From Plantago major (Eukaryota; Streptophyta; Magnoliopsida; Lamiales; Plantaginaceae): 64,000 bases of DNA. Within the stretch, counting starts at the first letter, position 1. Each line of letters begins with the position of its first letter. The position numbers and the translations under genes are program-made. The stretch lies in the NCBI GenBank assembly GCA_026545765.1, contig JAIFAC010000106.1, positions 62,001 to 126,000 on the forward strand, given 5' to 3'. This document shows positions 45,174 through 56,602 of the stretch, piece by piece. Under the pieces are notes generated by a model. The model was not told the origin of the DNA. It did no database searches and saw only the letters and a program-made list of their open reading frames with translations.

Positions 45174-46412
45174 CACTACAAAAATCCGTCGCCCTATAGC
45201 GACGGATCGCTAGATTTGGTGACGGATTTTATCCGTCGCCAAATCTAGCGACGGATTAAAATTATCCGTCGCTTATTAGCGATGGATAATTTTATCCGTC
45301 GCTATATGGGCGACGGATTTTATTAATCCATCGCCCGGTGTTTGACTTTTTTTTAAAAAAAAAAAGAAAATTAAATATTAACGATGGATAAATTATCCGT
45401 CGTTAATATTTATATGTAAAAAAAAAATGGCGACGGATATGTTATCCGTCGCTACGCCCGTATAGCGACGGATCGGCCTTTTGGGCCGACGGATACGTGT
45501 CCGCTTACCGTAAGGGTTTTAATCGATCTTCAAGGTAAGCCATTTTCGCCATTTGTCTCCTTCGTTTTTCTTCCTTTCTCCTCCGTCAAATCCAGCCATT
45601 TGTTGTCGATTCTTCCCAATCTTGGTGTCAATTTGAAGATCGTTGGACGAGGAGCTCGTTTCTTCCTTCAATTTCAAATTTCATCCGCTATTTTCTTCGG
45701 AATCAAAGGTATTACTTCTAAACCCTAACTTTTGAAAAATTGGGATTTTTTTTATTTTTGACTACTTATTCTCAATTGTATGTTTATATGAAGTATGTAG
45801 TAGCTTGTTTAGTTAATTTGATCAATTATATGTAATTTGATATGTATATGTAATTTGATTAATTTGATTTGTATATGTAATTTGATAGTTAGTTTAGTTA
45901 ATTTGATATGAATGTATGTAGTAATTCAATAATATGTATGTATGTTAATTCGATAAGTATGCATGTAGTGAAGTATGTATGTTAATTAAGTATGTATGTA
46001 GTTAGTTTAGTTAATTTGATATGTATGTTAAGTACGTATGTAGTAATTTGATATGTATGTGTAATTTGATATGTATGTTAAGTATGTAGTTAGTTTAGGT
46101 AATTTGATATGTATGTATGTAGTAGTTTTGGTTGATTTGATAAATTCGTATATGTACTAAATTACGAGGATGTAGTTAAGTGTTTTAAGGGACGGATAAT
46201 ATGTTGATTATATTAACGTGTAATTTATAATTTATAACTCGTAGTAGTAAAACACTTAATAAATATTGTAACATATCGAACACTTAATAATTAATTTATA
46301 AGGAACGTATAATAATTATCAATTAATCTCTACAATCTTCTTCTCCGAATTGGAATCGATCTAATAAATTAAATACGATCTAATCAATTGGAACAGGTTA
46401 AAAAAATATACA

Positions 46413-46821
46413 ATGAATTCCGACCGTTCATGGATGTACGATCATACGGCGGTAAATGGCAGAGTTTCTAGGAGTTTTGTAGAAGGGGTTAAAGGTTTCA
46501 TCTCGTTTGCCATGGGACGTCCGCAGGTAAATCGAGGGGTTGATAAAGTGTCCTCGCACATTGGAAACCTCAGAAACAAGCAATTTATGACTCCTACAAA
46601 GATTCGAGCACTTGCGACGTTATGGATTCATGCCTGAGTATCATGTATGGATTCATCACGGTGAGGAAGCACCGTCCATGGCATACCTCCAATGGAGGGA
46701 GAGGCGGGGTTTGGGGCCGCCTATTGAGTGCCTTTCTACTTGTCGGAACATGTGCATAGTGTGGGAGGAGGATGTAGATCCTTTGGAATGCAAGTTCTGT
46801 GGTAGGGAGCGTCACAAGTGA
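46413..46821 (+). pseudogene. CACTA transposase-associated domain, frameshifted
   Basis: The first frame (46413-46637) begins MNSDRSWMYDHTAVNGRVSR and continues FVEGVKGFISFAM, the N-terminal transposase-associated domain of plant CACTA TNPD proteins. The expected CPC..C zinc-binding cluster is degraded to a VSSHIGNLRNKQF stretch. The frame then shifts near 46610 to 46612-46821, which continues YGFMPEYHVWIHHGEE, the usual end of the domain. The downstream transposase core (Transposase_21 type) is absent. This piece would bind DNA or partner proteins in the intact element; here it is a relic. Confidence 0.8.
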
Positions 46822-47004
46822 TGAGGAGGGGGCTGCAAGAGAAAGAATCATTTGATAATCCGTTTTGTCTCTAGGCTTGTATAACTAGTAATCATTAGTT
46901 GATATATGAAACCAAACATTATGGTAAAATTGAAGCTAATGTAACTTATATTATGTAATGCCGTAACAATTGATGTTGAAGCTAATATAACTTATATTAC
47001 GTAG

Positions 47005-47315
47005 CAAAAGAAGAGGTACCGAACCAAGTATGAACCATTTATTCTGGCGACTCAAGCACGACAAGTGGTGTTTCTTGAATATCCAAGCAGGAAACACGAT
47101 AAGGCTGAATGGTTAGCTGCGGTACCTATTCGTGTTTCGCCGCCAAAGTGGAGTACATTGAGAAAGACGACTCAATTACCAACTCGTACCAACAAAAGGA
47201 TGTCGATAAACAAGCAGAAAATCCCATAGAAGCAGATGATGAGTTATTTGATCTGCACGAGGACCAATATGTAGACTTAGAGGACGGCGATAACGGTATA
47301 TTATGTGTATTATAA
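47005..47315 (+). pseudogene. CACTA ORF fragment resembling DUF4216
   Basis: One frame from about 47008 reads KKRYRTKYEPFILATQARQV and then VFLEYPSRKHDKAEWLAAVP, resembling the C-terminal DUF4216-type segment of CACTA transposase genes, where FxxASQAxQVFY and a DxxW motif recur. The frame then passes into an acidic stretch (EADDELFDLHEDQYVDLEDGD, in another frame, ending 47315). Its closeness to the N-terminal domain 190 bp upstream shows that the middle of the gene has been deleted. Confidence 0.6.
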
Positions 47316-47402
47316 CTAGTTAGTAGTTGATAACACTTGAGTAATTATATGTGTTATTATAATTTGTTCTGTATTATAACTCGTACTAACACATTTTATT
47401 GT

Positions 47403-49144
47403 ATTTATTACATGTTTTTGCAGATGCCGCGACAGAGGAAGTCCACCTATCGTCCCCTCCACGCAGCCAGCCGCATGATAGTGCTGGGTCGGGGACATGG
47501 TCAGAGGACAGGGAGGGCTCGTAGTCGTGGCAAGAGGTCTCAATTTCGAGACCCCCAGGAGAGAGCAAGCCGGCTCTACCAACAGCCTGGACACATACTG
47601 GAGGGCGACCATGACGATTGTCCCTACCTCGTGTTCGATCCATCAATCCCAACGCCACGTGGGACGGTTGCCTCGTGATTTTTCCTCATTGCTCATGCCC
47701 AGTAAGTTTGATACATTCTACTTATATTTGTAAAAGAGAACTTTTGATAGTTTACAAGTTTAAATTTTTGTACTAAAGTAATATATATTCGCTTTCTTGT
47801 ATCTTATACATCGACAACAGCTTATGGCCTCAAGGTGCACAACAAACTAGGTGACATCTTCCGGTAGGAGAGAGCCACCCAAGGTGATGGTGAGTGTTGA
47901 GCCAATCTCGAACCGCATGAGGGCCGAGTACTTCATGAGTCGAGGGTGTTAAAATATGACATTCCTTTGTTTGTAATTATAATCGCTTTAATATGAGTGG
48001 TATGTTAGCCAACGATTTGGGTGATATGTTAGTCACCATCAGGTTAGTAAAATTTAGGACAATGTGAGTGGTATGTTAGCCACTATATGTGAGTCGATGT
48101 TAGCCACTTTGTTTGGGTGATATGTTAGTCACCATATCATTATGTTGTCAGATCTTATTAAATTGATGTAACATGGTGACGTTATATATGTATCGACTTT
48201 GGATGTTTTATGAAATTGGGAATGTAGAAGTACTTCATTCTAAGCTCAAAAGTTGATCCACAGATCCGCGTGTTTACGAGACTATGGGATTAAACCGCAT
48301 GTGGATATGGTCTCATTTGGAAGGCCATTCGATCGGGTGGCCCAATGCCTCCAGTGTTGATGCAATGGAGTGGGCCCTTTGGGATGCTCATCGGCGCCGA
48401 ATCGATGTCCAGATAATGTTTACATCAATGCATGTAACCGGGCGCCTCGCCTCGATGCGGCAGAAGGGCCGCTCACCACCTTGGGAGGTGATCTACTGTC
48501 ACTGATTATTACCAATCGGTATGTATATATATGTTTTTTCAATCTAGCATTACGTATGTATTGTGTCTCGATTACTTGTGAGATGATAAATTGTCGACTA
48601 TATATGTTGTTTAGATGTCACGGGAGGTGACATCCAAGTATGACATCTTCAAGAACGCCAAGCGTATATGGGTATGGACCGATCGCCGGGCCTCGCCTAT
48701 CATGGTATGTTTATGTTGCTTAAAGTTCATATTTGTACACTATTACAAGTTATTTTTGAAAACAAGAATTAATCATGATATCTCGCTATTTACGATTTCA
48801 GTGAGGTTGATGCTCGTAGCGAGGTGAGGAAGAGATTGGTGATGTGTTGTCAATCAACAAGTTGACAACATCTTCTTAAGGTCAACAAACCGGACAACAA
48901 AGGATTTAATATATGGACTCGAGCCTCCTTGAGTCTAGTCCGGTGCTCCTCATCATCATCCCAAAGCCTAGACGTCCGCTTTACACACAGACCAGGTCTC
49001 GAATTGTGCAAAGCAGTCCGGAACAAAGTTGCGCCTAACTCAAGAGATGGAGCGCACGCCAGAGAACAAAGGAGGAGAATGAGCGCCTTCCATGTATGGA
49101 GCTTCATGTCCCGGTCGCCAAATTTCACCCCCGCCTGTAGCTAG
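47403..49144 (+). pseudogene. Second coding-like region of the CACTA element, decayed
   Basis: A stretch preceded by TTTTTGCAG and starting ATGCCGCGACAG (about 47424) is open to 47678 with Arg/Gly/Ser-rich sequence. Further open pieces occur at 48284-48505 (WIWSHLEGHSIGWPNASSVD), 48615-48760 (SKYDIFKNAKRIWVWTDRRA) and 48929-49144. The order suits the second (Ptta/En/Spm-like) gene of CACTA elements, but the matches are too weak to name firmly. A repeat of GTGGTATGTTAGCCAC-like units fills 47990-48140. Confidence 0.4.
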
Positions 49145-49714
49145 TTATGTATATGTACGTTCGGATTTATTATATTTACACTTGTTCGGATAATTTCTCC
49201 TGCTCCGGATATTACTTAATTTATTTATTATTTATTGAAACATTTTTCGTATTATTGATTTATTATCGAACATTATATTGATTAAATAGGTGAACTACGA
49301 AAAACATGGATTAACATGAAATAAATAGTGACGGATTAATAGTGACGTGATTAGTGACGGATTAACAGTGACGGAATTAGTGACGGATTAACAGTGACGG
49401 AATAAATAGTGACGGATTAATAGTGACGGAATTTCAGATTCCGTCACTAATTCCAATAATATATTGGGCGACGGGTAAATCTATCGGTCGTTATATTTGG
49501 CGACGGATAGTATCTATCCGTCGCCAATAATCGATTTAAAAAAAAATTAAAATTCAAATATGATAATCCGTCGTCCAATCCGTCGCGAATTGGACGACGT
49601 ATTATCTATCCGTCGTCAAAGACCTAGTGGGGCGACGGAATTACTATCCGTCGCCCCAGGGGCGACGGATCGCTGGTCTGTAGCGACGGATAGACCAGTT
49701 TTTTTGTAGTGTTG

Positions 49715-50564
49715 GTGGGTCTAAATATTGGTCCACCTAAGGATCCTTAAAAAGTTACAAGTCTAAATTGATCATGATTGGGTGAAACTTCCATGTTTTT
49801 AAATTCGTATATTTCTATCTAAACTTGGTGACATGTGTTGTATGTCATTCATTTTTTCTGTTATATACACCATCGAGTTTCAAAAGCGTGGTCTCTTACA
49901 TGCCTACATTAATGACTATATATGTGATGAGCAGCCCGACAAAGACACCAAACATGTGTTATACGAGGTTGTTGCAAACAATGGTGCATGGTCCTAGCGA
50001 TCCAACAAAAGCTACTACTCCGTGCATGGAAAATAATGTATTCACAATGTTTTCCTAAAAATTTCATCATGCATTTATTTTCAAGAAATAAATTTGAAAA
50101 GATTCAACGAGATTCTTTCGTGTGGTTTGGAATAATGATTGAGTTAAAAATGACTATTTGATGATAATTTGGGTAAATATGAAGAAAGAAAAAATGTGGT
50201 TAGAAAGAAGAAAAAGAAGTTCTCTATGTGGAGACACTGCCAGTTTAGGTGAGTGGGATCGGTATTGTTCGATCAATTCATACTTGACTAATCAACGTAC
50301 AATTATTGGAATTCACATTGTTGAGCTCATGTCGGCCTATATCTTACTAAACTGATATTCGTCATTTTACTTTAAAATCGGTCGGGTTCTATCCAAACCG
50401 CATCGAAACCCGTTCATAATAATGTTGTTCACGTCCGAGTTAGGCATACAATCGAACCCGTTCCATACATCTATAACAAGACTCAAACCGCAAAATTTTA
50501 TAGTTAAGTAAGTAAAAAGTACATTTATCCCTAGAGGTGCAAAAAAACCATTGTAACATGCATG
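49715..50564. other. No gene seen
   Basis: AT-rich sequence between the CACTA element and the right direct repeat. Short open frames here show no codon regularity or recognisable motif. Confidence 0.4.
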
Positions 50565-51038
50565 TAAAATTATGTTTGTAATTTAAGTGTGGGGGGGGGG
50601 GGGGGGGGTCCGGGGTTGTTGGAAACCCACCCATTTAATTGCGTTATGCACTTTTGTATTTTTATTTTGGTTCGGATTCGAGGATTAAAAAAATATATGT
50701 ACATGTTACTGACTAACATGTCAGGTATGGGTAGAGTACCATATATAAAATATACTATGTTATCAACCCGTCGGGTCCTAAGTGGGCTCGGGTTGGGTTG
50801 GATCCTAAGTTCCTTACCCATTAAAGGCATATCCGCCATTTGTAATTCGTATTTTACATTTTCTACTACCGTGAAAAAAAGACTCAGTGATATGGTACTG
50901 AATGAAGAAGGATTCACTGACACCACGAGCAACGCTAACGTTGTTTACAAGGAAGTTAATTAGACAATCTTATTTTCTCGATTAATTTATTTTGTCATCC
51001 CTTTTATATTTATTATTAGAAGTAAAGTATACAGTGGC
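50565..51038 (+). repeat. Dispersed direct repeat, right copy
   Basis: This is the partner of 42050-42525 in the same orientation. It includes an uninterrupted run of 18 G at 50591-50608, where the left copy has only a short G-rich string. Shared strings include TATCAACCCGTCGGGTCCTA and TAACGTTGTTTACA. It ends against a perfect 24-bp palindrome (51045-51068). Confidence 0.65.
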
Positions 51039-51044
51039 ATTGTT

Positions 51045-51068
51045 GAATTCTATAGATCTATAGAATTC
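51045..51068. repeat. Perfect 24-bp palindrome
   Basis: The 24 bases GAATTC-TATAGA-TCTATA-GAATTC read the same on both strands with no loop. It sits seven bases after the end of the right direct repeat and before unrelated sequence. Confidence 0.85.
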
Positions 51069-52390
51069 GAACAAGGATCACACGGTAAGCTCATCTCTGA
51101 TGCATCAAAGCTTATATTGATTTACATGAATCGAACAAGAATGATTAGCCGAATTGTACCAAATATGACAAACATTGTCCTGCACTTTGTATTGTCACCA
51201 GACTTTTATCATCGTGGCATGCCTCATAATTAGAAAAAAATGAAAAACAAAAATAAATTAAGAGACTATAGAAAAGGTAAACAACAAACAAATGAGTATA
51301 AACAAATTTGAAGATTTATATAAAACCTTAACATACTAATCCCCTGTAAGTGGCCAAGGAAGCAAAACTAACAAGTAATTCCAGCATCGGCATCGATCTG
51401 ACGATGAGTTTCATCATCTAACAATGGAAAGTTTTGAATTACATTCCACCTCCAACACACAATAAGTTTTTTTTTTTTTTTTATAGTTAGGGCATTTCTT
51501 AATATTTCAGACAAATCTCTCCACCTTGGACCAAAGGGTTAGGTTTAGTTTGACTTTTTTTTTGTAAGAGCATATGTAATTCAAATTACTAATCACATGT
51601 TCAGCATGTTCAGATGGGGTTGAAAAAGAAAAGATTAATGAGTTTTCATGTTTAGTAGTATATTGGAAAAATAATTATTAACGGTTATTCAAGAGAACAT
51701 TCTCTTTTTTTCAAGAAAACATTTTAGTTTCATTAATTTACATGTTACGCTGAAATTTCTTTTTGGTGGGTGAATGTGCACCCTGCCCCAAAAATTAAAT
51801 TATTATTTCACTACATCATTTTTTTACACTATCCCTGTGATTTTTTTGGGGGTTAGAAGTAATTAGATGGGTGGCCTAAAAGATATTATTATATCACAAA
51901 TCAGCATACGTTTTCAAATGTTTCAGTGACATATTTTTCGAGAAGATGGGTAGGGGTAGGTCTTCCGATTCCCAAGAAATATCAATAGTTCCCTAACTTA
52001 GCTTTTCACGTGTTTTGATAAAAGTTACTTCTTTTTGGAGTCGGGACACACTCCTATCCACACGGCCTCACCCACCGCTACAAATATTCATTATTTCACT
52101 AAAATAATCATAATCTTTTTTTCAAGTTAGGTCGGGTTTGGATCTCGTTTCACTGGTATGGAATGGGTGGGGCATATACCCAACCTGGACGCCATTACTT
52201 TAGACGGGTATTGTGTGGGTTCGCAACGAGCTGGTTATAACATGACACGTTCAAAAGAATTTTATCGAGTCACATGTATGTGTTGTTTTCGTATGAGCTT
52301 TTGTTGATGCTAATGGCTTATACAATTTTCACGGAACTGTAAAATGTGAATATGTTTGTAAACGTTTTGGCATACGACTTTAGCATACCA
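51069..52390. other. AT-rich intergenic stretch, no gene seen
   Basis: No convincing coding frame, RNA gene or transposon end is visible. T runs occur at about 51464-51482 and 51556-51565. A segment near 52130-52230 (GGTCGGGTTTGGATCTCG, then TACCCAACCTGG) resembles the pyrimidine/GGGT-rich sequence seen in the dispersed repeat. Confidence 0.4.
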
Positions 52391-52394
52391 TTAA

Positions 52395-52680
52395 GAAATG
52401 AATAGTAATTCAACTTTAATTGAGTTGTGAATAATTGTGATTGAGGTAGTATTAAAATTTTATAAGTTTTATAGGGTTATTATATAAAGTGTGTAAGAGA
52501 CTAAGAGTGAAGAGATGTGTGTAAGAGTTTTTAAAATTATTTGATTGGTTTTAAAGTTATTTGATTTATTTAAGGTTGGTATAATAAACGAAAAAGTAAA
52601 GTGGGAGGAAAAAAATAGGTAGAGAGAGAAAATTTAATTGAGTTGTGAATAGTATGTTGATTAAAAACGGATACTGTTCC
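52395..52680 (+). repeat. MITE-like repeat, one of an inverted pair
   Basis: This stretch (GAATAGTAATTCAACTTTAA ... TTTAATTGAGTTGTGAATAG) is homologous in reverse orientation to about 57875-58145. Shared strings include TTATAGGGTTATTATATAA / TTATAGGGTAGTTATATAG, TGTGTAAGA and ATTTGATTGGTTTAAAG. Similar sequence at its two ends (TTGAGTTGTGAATA) suggests short terminal repeats. The family is uncertain. Confidence 0.5.
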
Positions 52681-52825
52681 GATTCGATTAAAGTCGAGTG
52701 GCAAACATGATCGATTGTATGGCTCAACTAAAGTTGAGTTTAGTTGTATAACAAACGCTCCATTGCAAACTGAAAATGCTATTGTAGTAATTGTAGAGTT
52801 CCATATGATTATTATCTTTTCACTA

Positions 52826-52857
52826 TACCCGTCGAGTATCGACGGGCCATAAACTAG
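52826..52857 (+). mobile_element. Helitron 3' terminus
   Basis: A perfect 7-bp stem (CCCGTCG 52828-52834, CGACGGG 52840-52846) around the loop AGTAT is followed nine bases on by CTAG and then T. A GC-rich hairpin just before a CTRR end, inserted before a T, is the 3' signature of Helitrons. The 5' end (TC after an A) was not located, so its length is unknown; the sequence upstream is AT-rich and has no Rep/helicase, so it would be non-autonomous. Confidence 0.7.
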
Positions 52858-52975
52858 TATATGGATTGATAGGAAATAGAAGATAATGCAACATGATACA
52901 ATCAGAACAATTATGATAGAATGATTGGTTTAATATGCTTACCAAATATATCAAATAAACGTTGTCCATCAATGC

Positions 52976-53720
52976 TTTTTTTTTTTTTGAAACAACAAAA
53001 ATATATATTAAAGCTTATAATGTTTGCAAGAGCATAAGAAATGCTCGTAGAAAATATACAAATCACCACACCCTCAATCGGGTAATACAAGCCAAAATCA
53101 ATGTTATTACAAGAACTTCAAACTAAAGTCAATTCCACAAGACAGACCCCATCCAAAATGGACCATCACCAAAATGTTGTTTCTTGAAGCTGCTCATCCT
53201 TGTATCACTTTGAATATACACATCCATCTCCAAGTGGACCAATATGTCAACCATCAACGGGAGCCATTAATATCCCGTACACTAAACCGTCAATTCCAAG
53301 ATGAGATTACAAGCCCCAACAAGTCGTACCCCTCCACCCTATGCTCATAAAGGGCAACAATTTAAGATACGGTCTTTGGCTCAATACCGTCAATTCCTCA
53401 AGTGAAATCCAACCAACACTAGCCGTATCCCTCCACCTTATGCTCATAAAGGGCAAGTGGCAAGTAATTTAAGATACGGTCTTGAAAATCCACCACCATC
53501 AATTCCAAGGGTAAAACTCACTCTCCACACTCAAAGTAATGAACTCTCGTTGTAATCTTGGTCACCACCATCGTCTAGTATGTCAAGACCGAAGTCTAGC
53601 CAAGAGTGAGGGGTCTCAGTCGCAATTAACTATAAACCAAGACCACAGTGAAGGGAATACCCCCACCACAAACAAGTATGGTGCGAGGTGATGTTCCACT
53701 ATGGCAACTGAAAATTCAAT
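52976..53720 (-). mobile_element. Probable 3' end of a LINE or retroposon, reverse orientation
   Basis: A run of 13 T (52976-52988) followed by TGAAACAACAAAAATATA reads on the - strand as a 3' UTR ending in a poly(A) tail, in the style of plant LINEs (ATATTTTTGTTGTTTCA then A run). No coding domain could be recognised in the following 700 bases. A tandem repeat with periods of 100 and 109 bp lies at about 53286-53510, with the repeated core ATGCTCATAAAGGGCAA and TTTAAGATACGGTCTT. The extent is a guess. Confidence 0.4.
53286..53510. repeat. Tandem repeat, about 100 bp period
   Basis: The string CCGTCAATTCC or a close variant starts at about 53288, 53388 and 53497. The repeated unit includes GTACCCCTCCACCCTATG or GTATCCCTCCACCTTATG, CTCATAAAGGGCAA and TTTAAGATACGGTCTT. 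Two full units and the start of a third are visible. Confidence 0.75.
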
Positions 53721-53933
53721 GCTATATCGTTATCATTATTATTTGAATTTGAATGAACCAATCAAAATAAAGGATTTGAACATGTAGGAAAAAAATGGAC
53801 CAATCATAGTTCTCCATTTTACCAAATAATTGATTGATGTGTACACTCTAGAATGACTCCAAATATTTTTTGCTTAATGATTATATATATAGAATAGAAT
53901 ATAGATAGATTTTCAAAACTAAGTTAATTTTTT

Positions 53934-54640
53934 TTGAAGCCATTTGACATGGAAACCAAGTTGGATGATCATGGGTTTGATAATTTACGAGGTAGTTTGA
54001 ATATGTTTGGTTTAGGTGTTTCTGTTATGGGGAAGTCGGGTGGTATGGCTTTATTGTGGGACAAGAGTACTTCGGTTACGATTTTGAGCTATAGTAAGAA
54101 TCATATTGATGCAAATATTCAGTTGGTAGATAGTCCGTTCATTTGGCACTTCACTGGTTTTTATGGTGAACCCGACACATCATGTAGAAAGCGTACGTGG
54201 AATTTACTGAAATTGTTGGGTACCTATTCTCATAGGGAGTGGTTAGTGATGGGGGATTTCAACGAAATTTTGAGTAACGATGAAAAGTTAGGTGGAGTCC
54301 CTACCCCGGAGTGGAGATTACTGGATTTTAGGGAGACTTTGACACAAAATGACTTGGTGGATTAGGGATTCATTGGCTATCCATACACTTGGAACAACTG
54401 TAGAGAGACACCCAATAATACTAAGGAGCGGCTAGATATGGCAGTAGCTAATTCTTCCTGGAAATCCATCTTCCCAACTGCACATAGAGGATTTCGCTTC
54501 GAATCTGTTTGGATCCGTGCCGATGCCTGCCAAGAAATTATTTGCGATTCCTGGGACAGAGTGGAAGAATTTGCGGCTAATGTTGAGAATTGTGCAATGG
54601 GGTTAATGAATTGGAGTCGATGAAGTTTCCCCAATATTCG
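53934..54640 (+). pseudogene. LINE endonuclease domain, defective
   Basis: The apurinic-type endonuclease nicks target DNA to prime reverse transcription. Readable motifs are METK (metal-binding Glu), SGGMALLWDKS, FTGFYGEP, MGDFNEILS (Asp/Asn pair) and YPYTWNN. A TAG at 54363-54365 interrupts the frame and another stop ends it at 54621-54623. After NSSWKSIFPTAHR the sequence jumps to GFRFESVW, so the stretch that normally holds the catalytic SDH box has been lost, by about 20-25 residues. This domain cannot be active. Confidence 0.8.
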
Positions 54641-54916
54641 AGCGGAGATTAGGAAGGCTCAGGATCAGTTGGATTCGCTGAATCGACTGCCTTATACTGC
54701 TGAGGTCAAAGCGAAGGAGAAGAAAATCAAATTGGAACTTGAGGAGTGGCTGGACCAAGGAGAATCACTCTGGAAACAAAGGTCAAAAGACCCAGTGGTT
54801 GGCGGAGGGGGATCGTAACACTCGTTTCTTTCACTCGCAAGCCTCTAAGAGAGCAGCTCAGAACTTAATTGATGGGTTACAAGATTCTACTGGGGTTCTA
54901 TAGCAAGATTTAGGGG

Positions 54917-56602
54917 GTGATGGACAGTATTGTAATGGATTATTTCTCTAAGATATTTACCAGTATTCAGCCAACTGGACAACAAATTGACGAGGTGGTG
55001 AGAACTATGAGATCAAAAGTGGATCAGTCAATCAACCAGGATCTTTCCCGCTTGTTCACACCAGAAGAGGTAAGAGTCGTGCTCTTTGATATGTTTCCTA
55101 CCAAATCCCCTGATCCCGATGGTATGCCTGCTCTTTTTTACCAAAAATTCTGGTATATAGTAGGTAAAAATGTGATTGACTGTGTGCTGGATATTTTAAA
55201 TAAGCAGCGTCTGAACCCGAAATTAAATTATACCCATATCATTCTCATTCCTAAATGCAAAGCACTAGTGTTGATAGCCCAATTCCGGCCTATAAGTTTG
55301 AGTAATGTTATCGTTAAAATAGCTTCCAAAGCTATTACCAATAAACTCAAACCTCATATGCATAATATCATAGCCGAGACCCAATCTTCTTTTGTGCCTA
55401 ATAGGTTGATCACTGATAATGTTCTTTTATCTTATGAAGTCAATCATTTTTTAAAGAGAAAAACGAAAGGCAAAGATATTTTTATGGCTTTGAAATTGGA
55501 TATGAGTAAGGCTTATGACCGAGTTGAATGGCCTTTCCTTGATAGTGTGTTGCATAGGTTTTGAGCAGAATTTTATTCAGTTAATTATGCTCTGTGTGCG
55601 TTCTGTCTCCTATTCTATAAAACTTAATGGAGAAACTTTTGGTCCCATCCAGCCAAAGAGAGGGTTGCGGCAAGGAGACCCTTTGTCTTCTTATTTATTC
55701 TTGTTTTGTACTGAAGTTTTTAGCTCTTTGATTGTGTCAGCAGTCTGTGGAGTTATTAGGGGTGTCAGCCCCATCACTTTAGTATTTCTCACCTGTTATT
55801 TGCTGATGATACTCTTATTTTTTGTGATGCTACTAGCTTGTCGGCTGCCGAAATTAATGATATTTTGCATAAGTATAGTGTTTCGTCTGTCCATGTTATT
55901 AATATTGATAAGTCGACGGTGGTATTTAGTAGGAATGCATCTAGTAAGAGGATCGAGGAGATACGGAGAATCTTGCCTGTAAGAGTGGTTGTGAAACATG
56001 AGAAGTACCTTGGGCTTCCTACAGAGTTGGGTAGATCTAAGAGGGAGGTTTTTGCGTAGATTAGAGAGAGGCTTTGGTCTAAGACTCAGGGTTTTGGGGA
56101 AAAGCATTTGTCGAAAGCGGGTAAAGAAGTAATGATTAAATCTGTCCTTCAATCGATCCCTATTTACGTCATGGGGTGCTTCAAATTACCGGAGTACCTT
56201 TTACATGAGTTGGAGTCGATGATTTCCAATTTTTGGTGGGGAGATGGAAATAAAGATAAGATTCATTGGGTAAAGTGGGATACCTTGTGTGAGAGTAAGA
56301 AAGATGGTGGGATGGGATTTCGGGATTTAAGTGCTTTCAATCTAGCCATGCTGGGTAAACAAGTTTGGAGGATTATTCAAAACCCGAATTCACTTCTTAG
56401 TCGGGTGTTGAAGGCTAAGTATTTTCCATCTTGCGATGTTTTGGATGCTACTTTTAACCTTAATGCTTCTTTTACCTGGAAGAGCATTTTCGGGTCAATT
56501 GAAATGGTTAAGAGGGGATTGATTTGGAGGATAGGCAGTGGTGAGAGTGTGTGTGTGTGGAACGCAAACTGGATCCCTAGAGCTTCTGGTTCAGACCAGT
56601 GA
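54917..56602 (+). pseudogene. LINE reverse transcriptase, defective
   Basis: The first frame (54917-55564) carries FPTKSPDPDGMPALFYQKFW, the IILIPK stretch, FRPISLSNVIVKIASKAITN, the SSFVPNRLITDN stretch and [14 protein letters not shown], which holds the first catalytic Asp. The frame shifts near 55560 and continues with [21 protein letters not shown]. The active-site FADDTLIF lies at about 55800-55825 in another frame, so at least two shifts occur; a TAG at 56057-56059 ends the 55838 frame. The part from 56108 carries KAGKEVMIKSVLQSIPIYVM and GGMGFRDLSAFNLAMLGKQ, the usual RT C-terminal region. Confidence 0.85.

Larger units (their letters stand above)
45174..49711. mobile_element. Defective CACTA (En/Spm) transposon, 4.5 kb
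   Basis: The left end is CACTACAAAAATCCGTCGCC and the right end is TTTTTTTGTAGTG, the classic CACTA inverted ends. Flanks TAG and TTG give an imperfect 3-bp target duplication. Both ends carry arrays of ATCCGTCGC/GCGACGGAT subterminal motifs, about 280 bp on the left and 370 bp on the right, and the right array also has many AGTGACGGATTA units. Inside are transposase-associated fragments at 46413-46821 and 47005-47315, but the central DDE transposase is missing. It is therefore an internally deleted, non-autonomous element. An AT-rich low-complexity stretch built of ATGTATGTAGT and TAATTTGATATG words fills about 45780-46160. Confidence 0.88.

Noticed and set aside
50591-50608. The G18 run as a functional G-quadruplex or telomeric site
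   Set aside because: A plain homopolymer in a decayed repeat is best explained by slippage or uncertain base count.
42050-51038. The direct repeat pair as LTRs of a retrotransposon
   Set aside because: There are no TG...CA ends, no primer-binding site or polypurine tract next to them, and the interval holds a host-like gene and a CACTA element instead of gag-pol.
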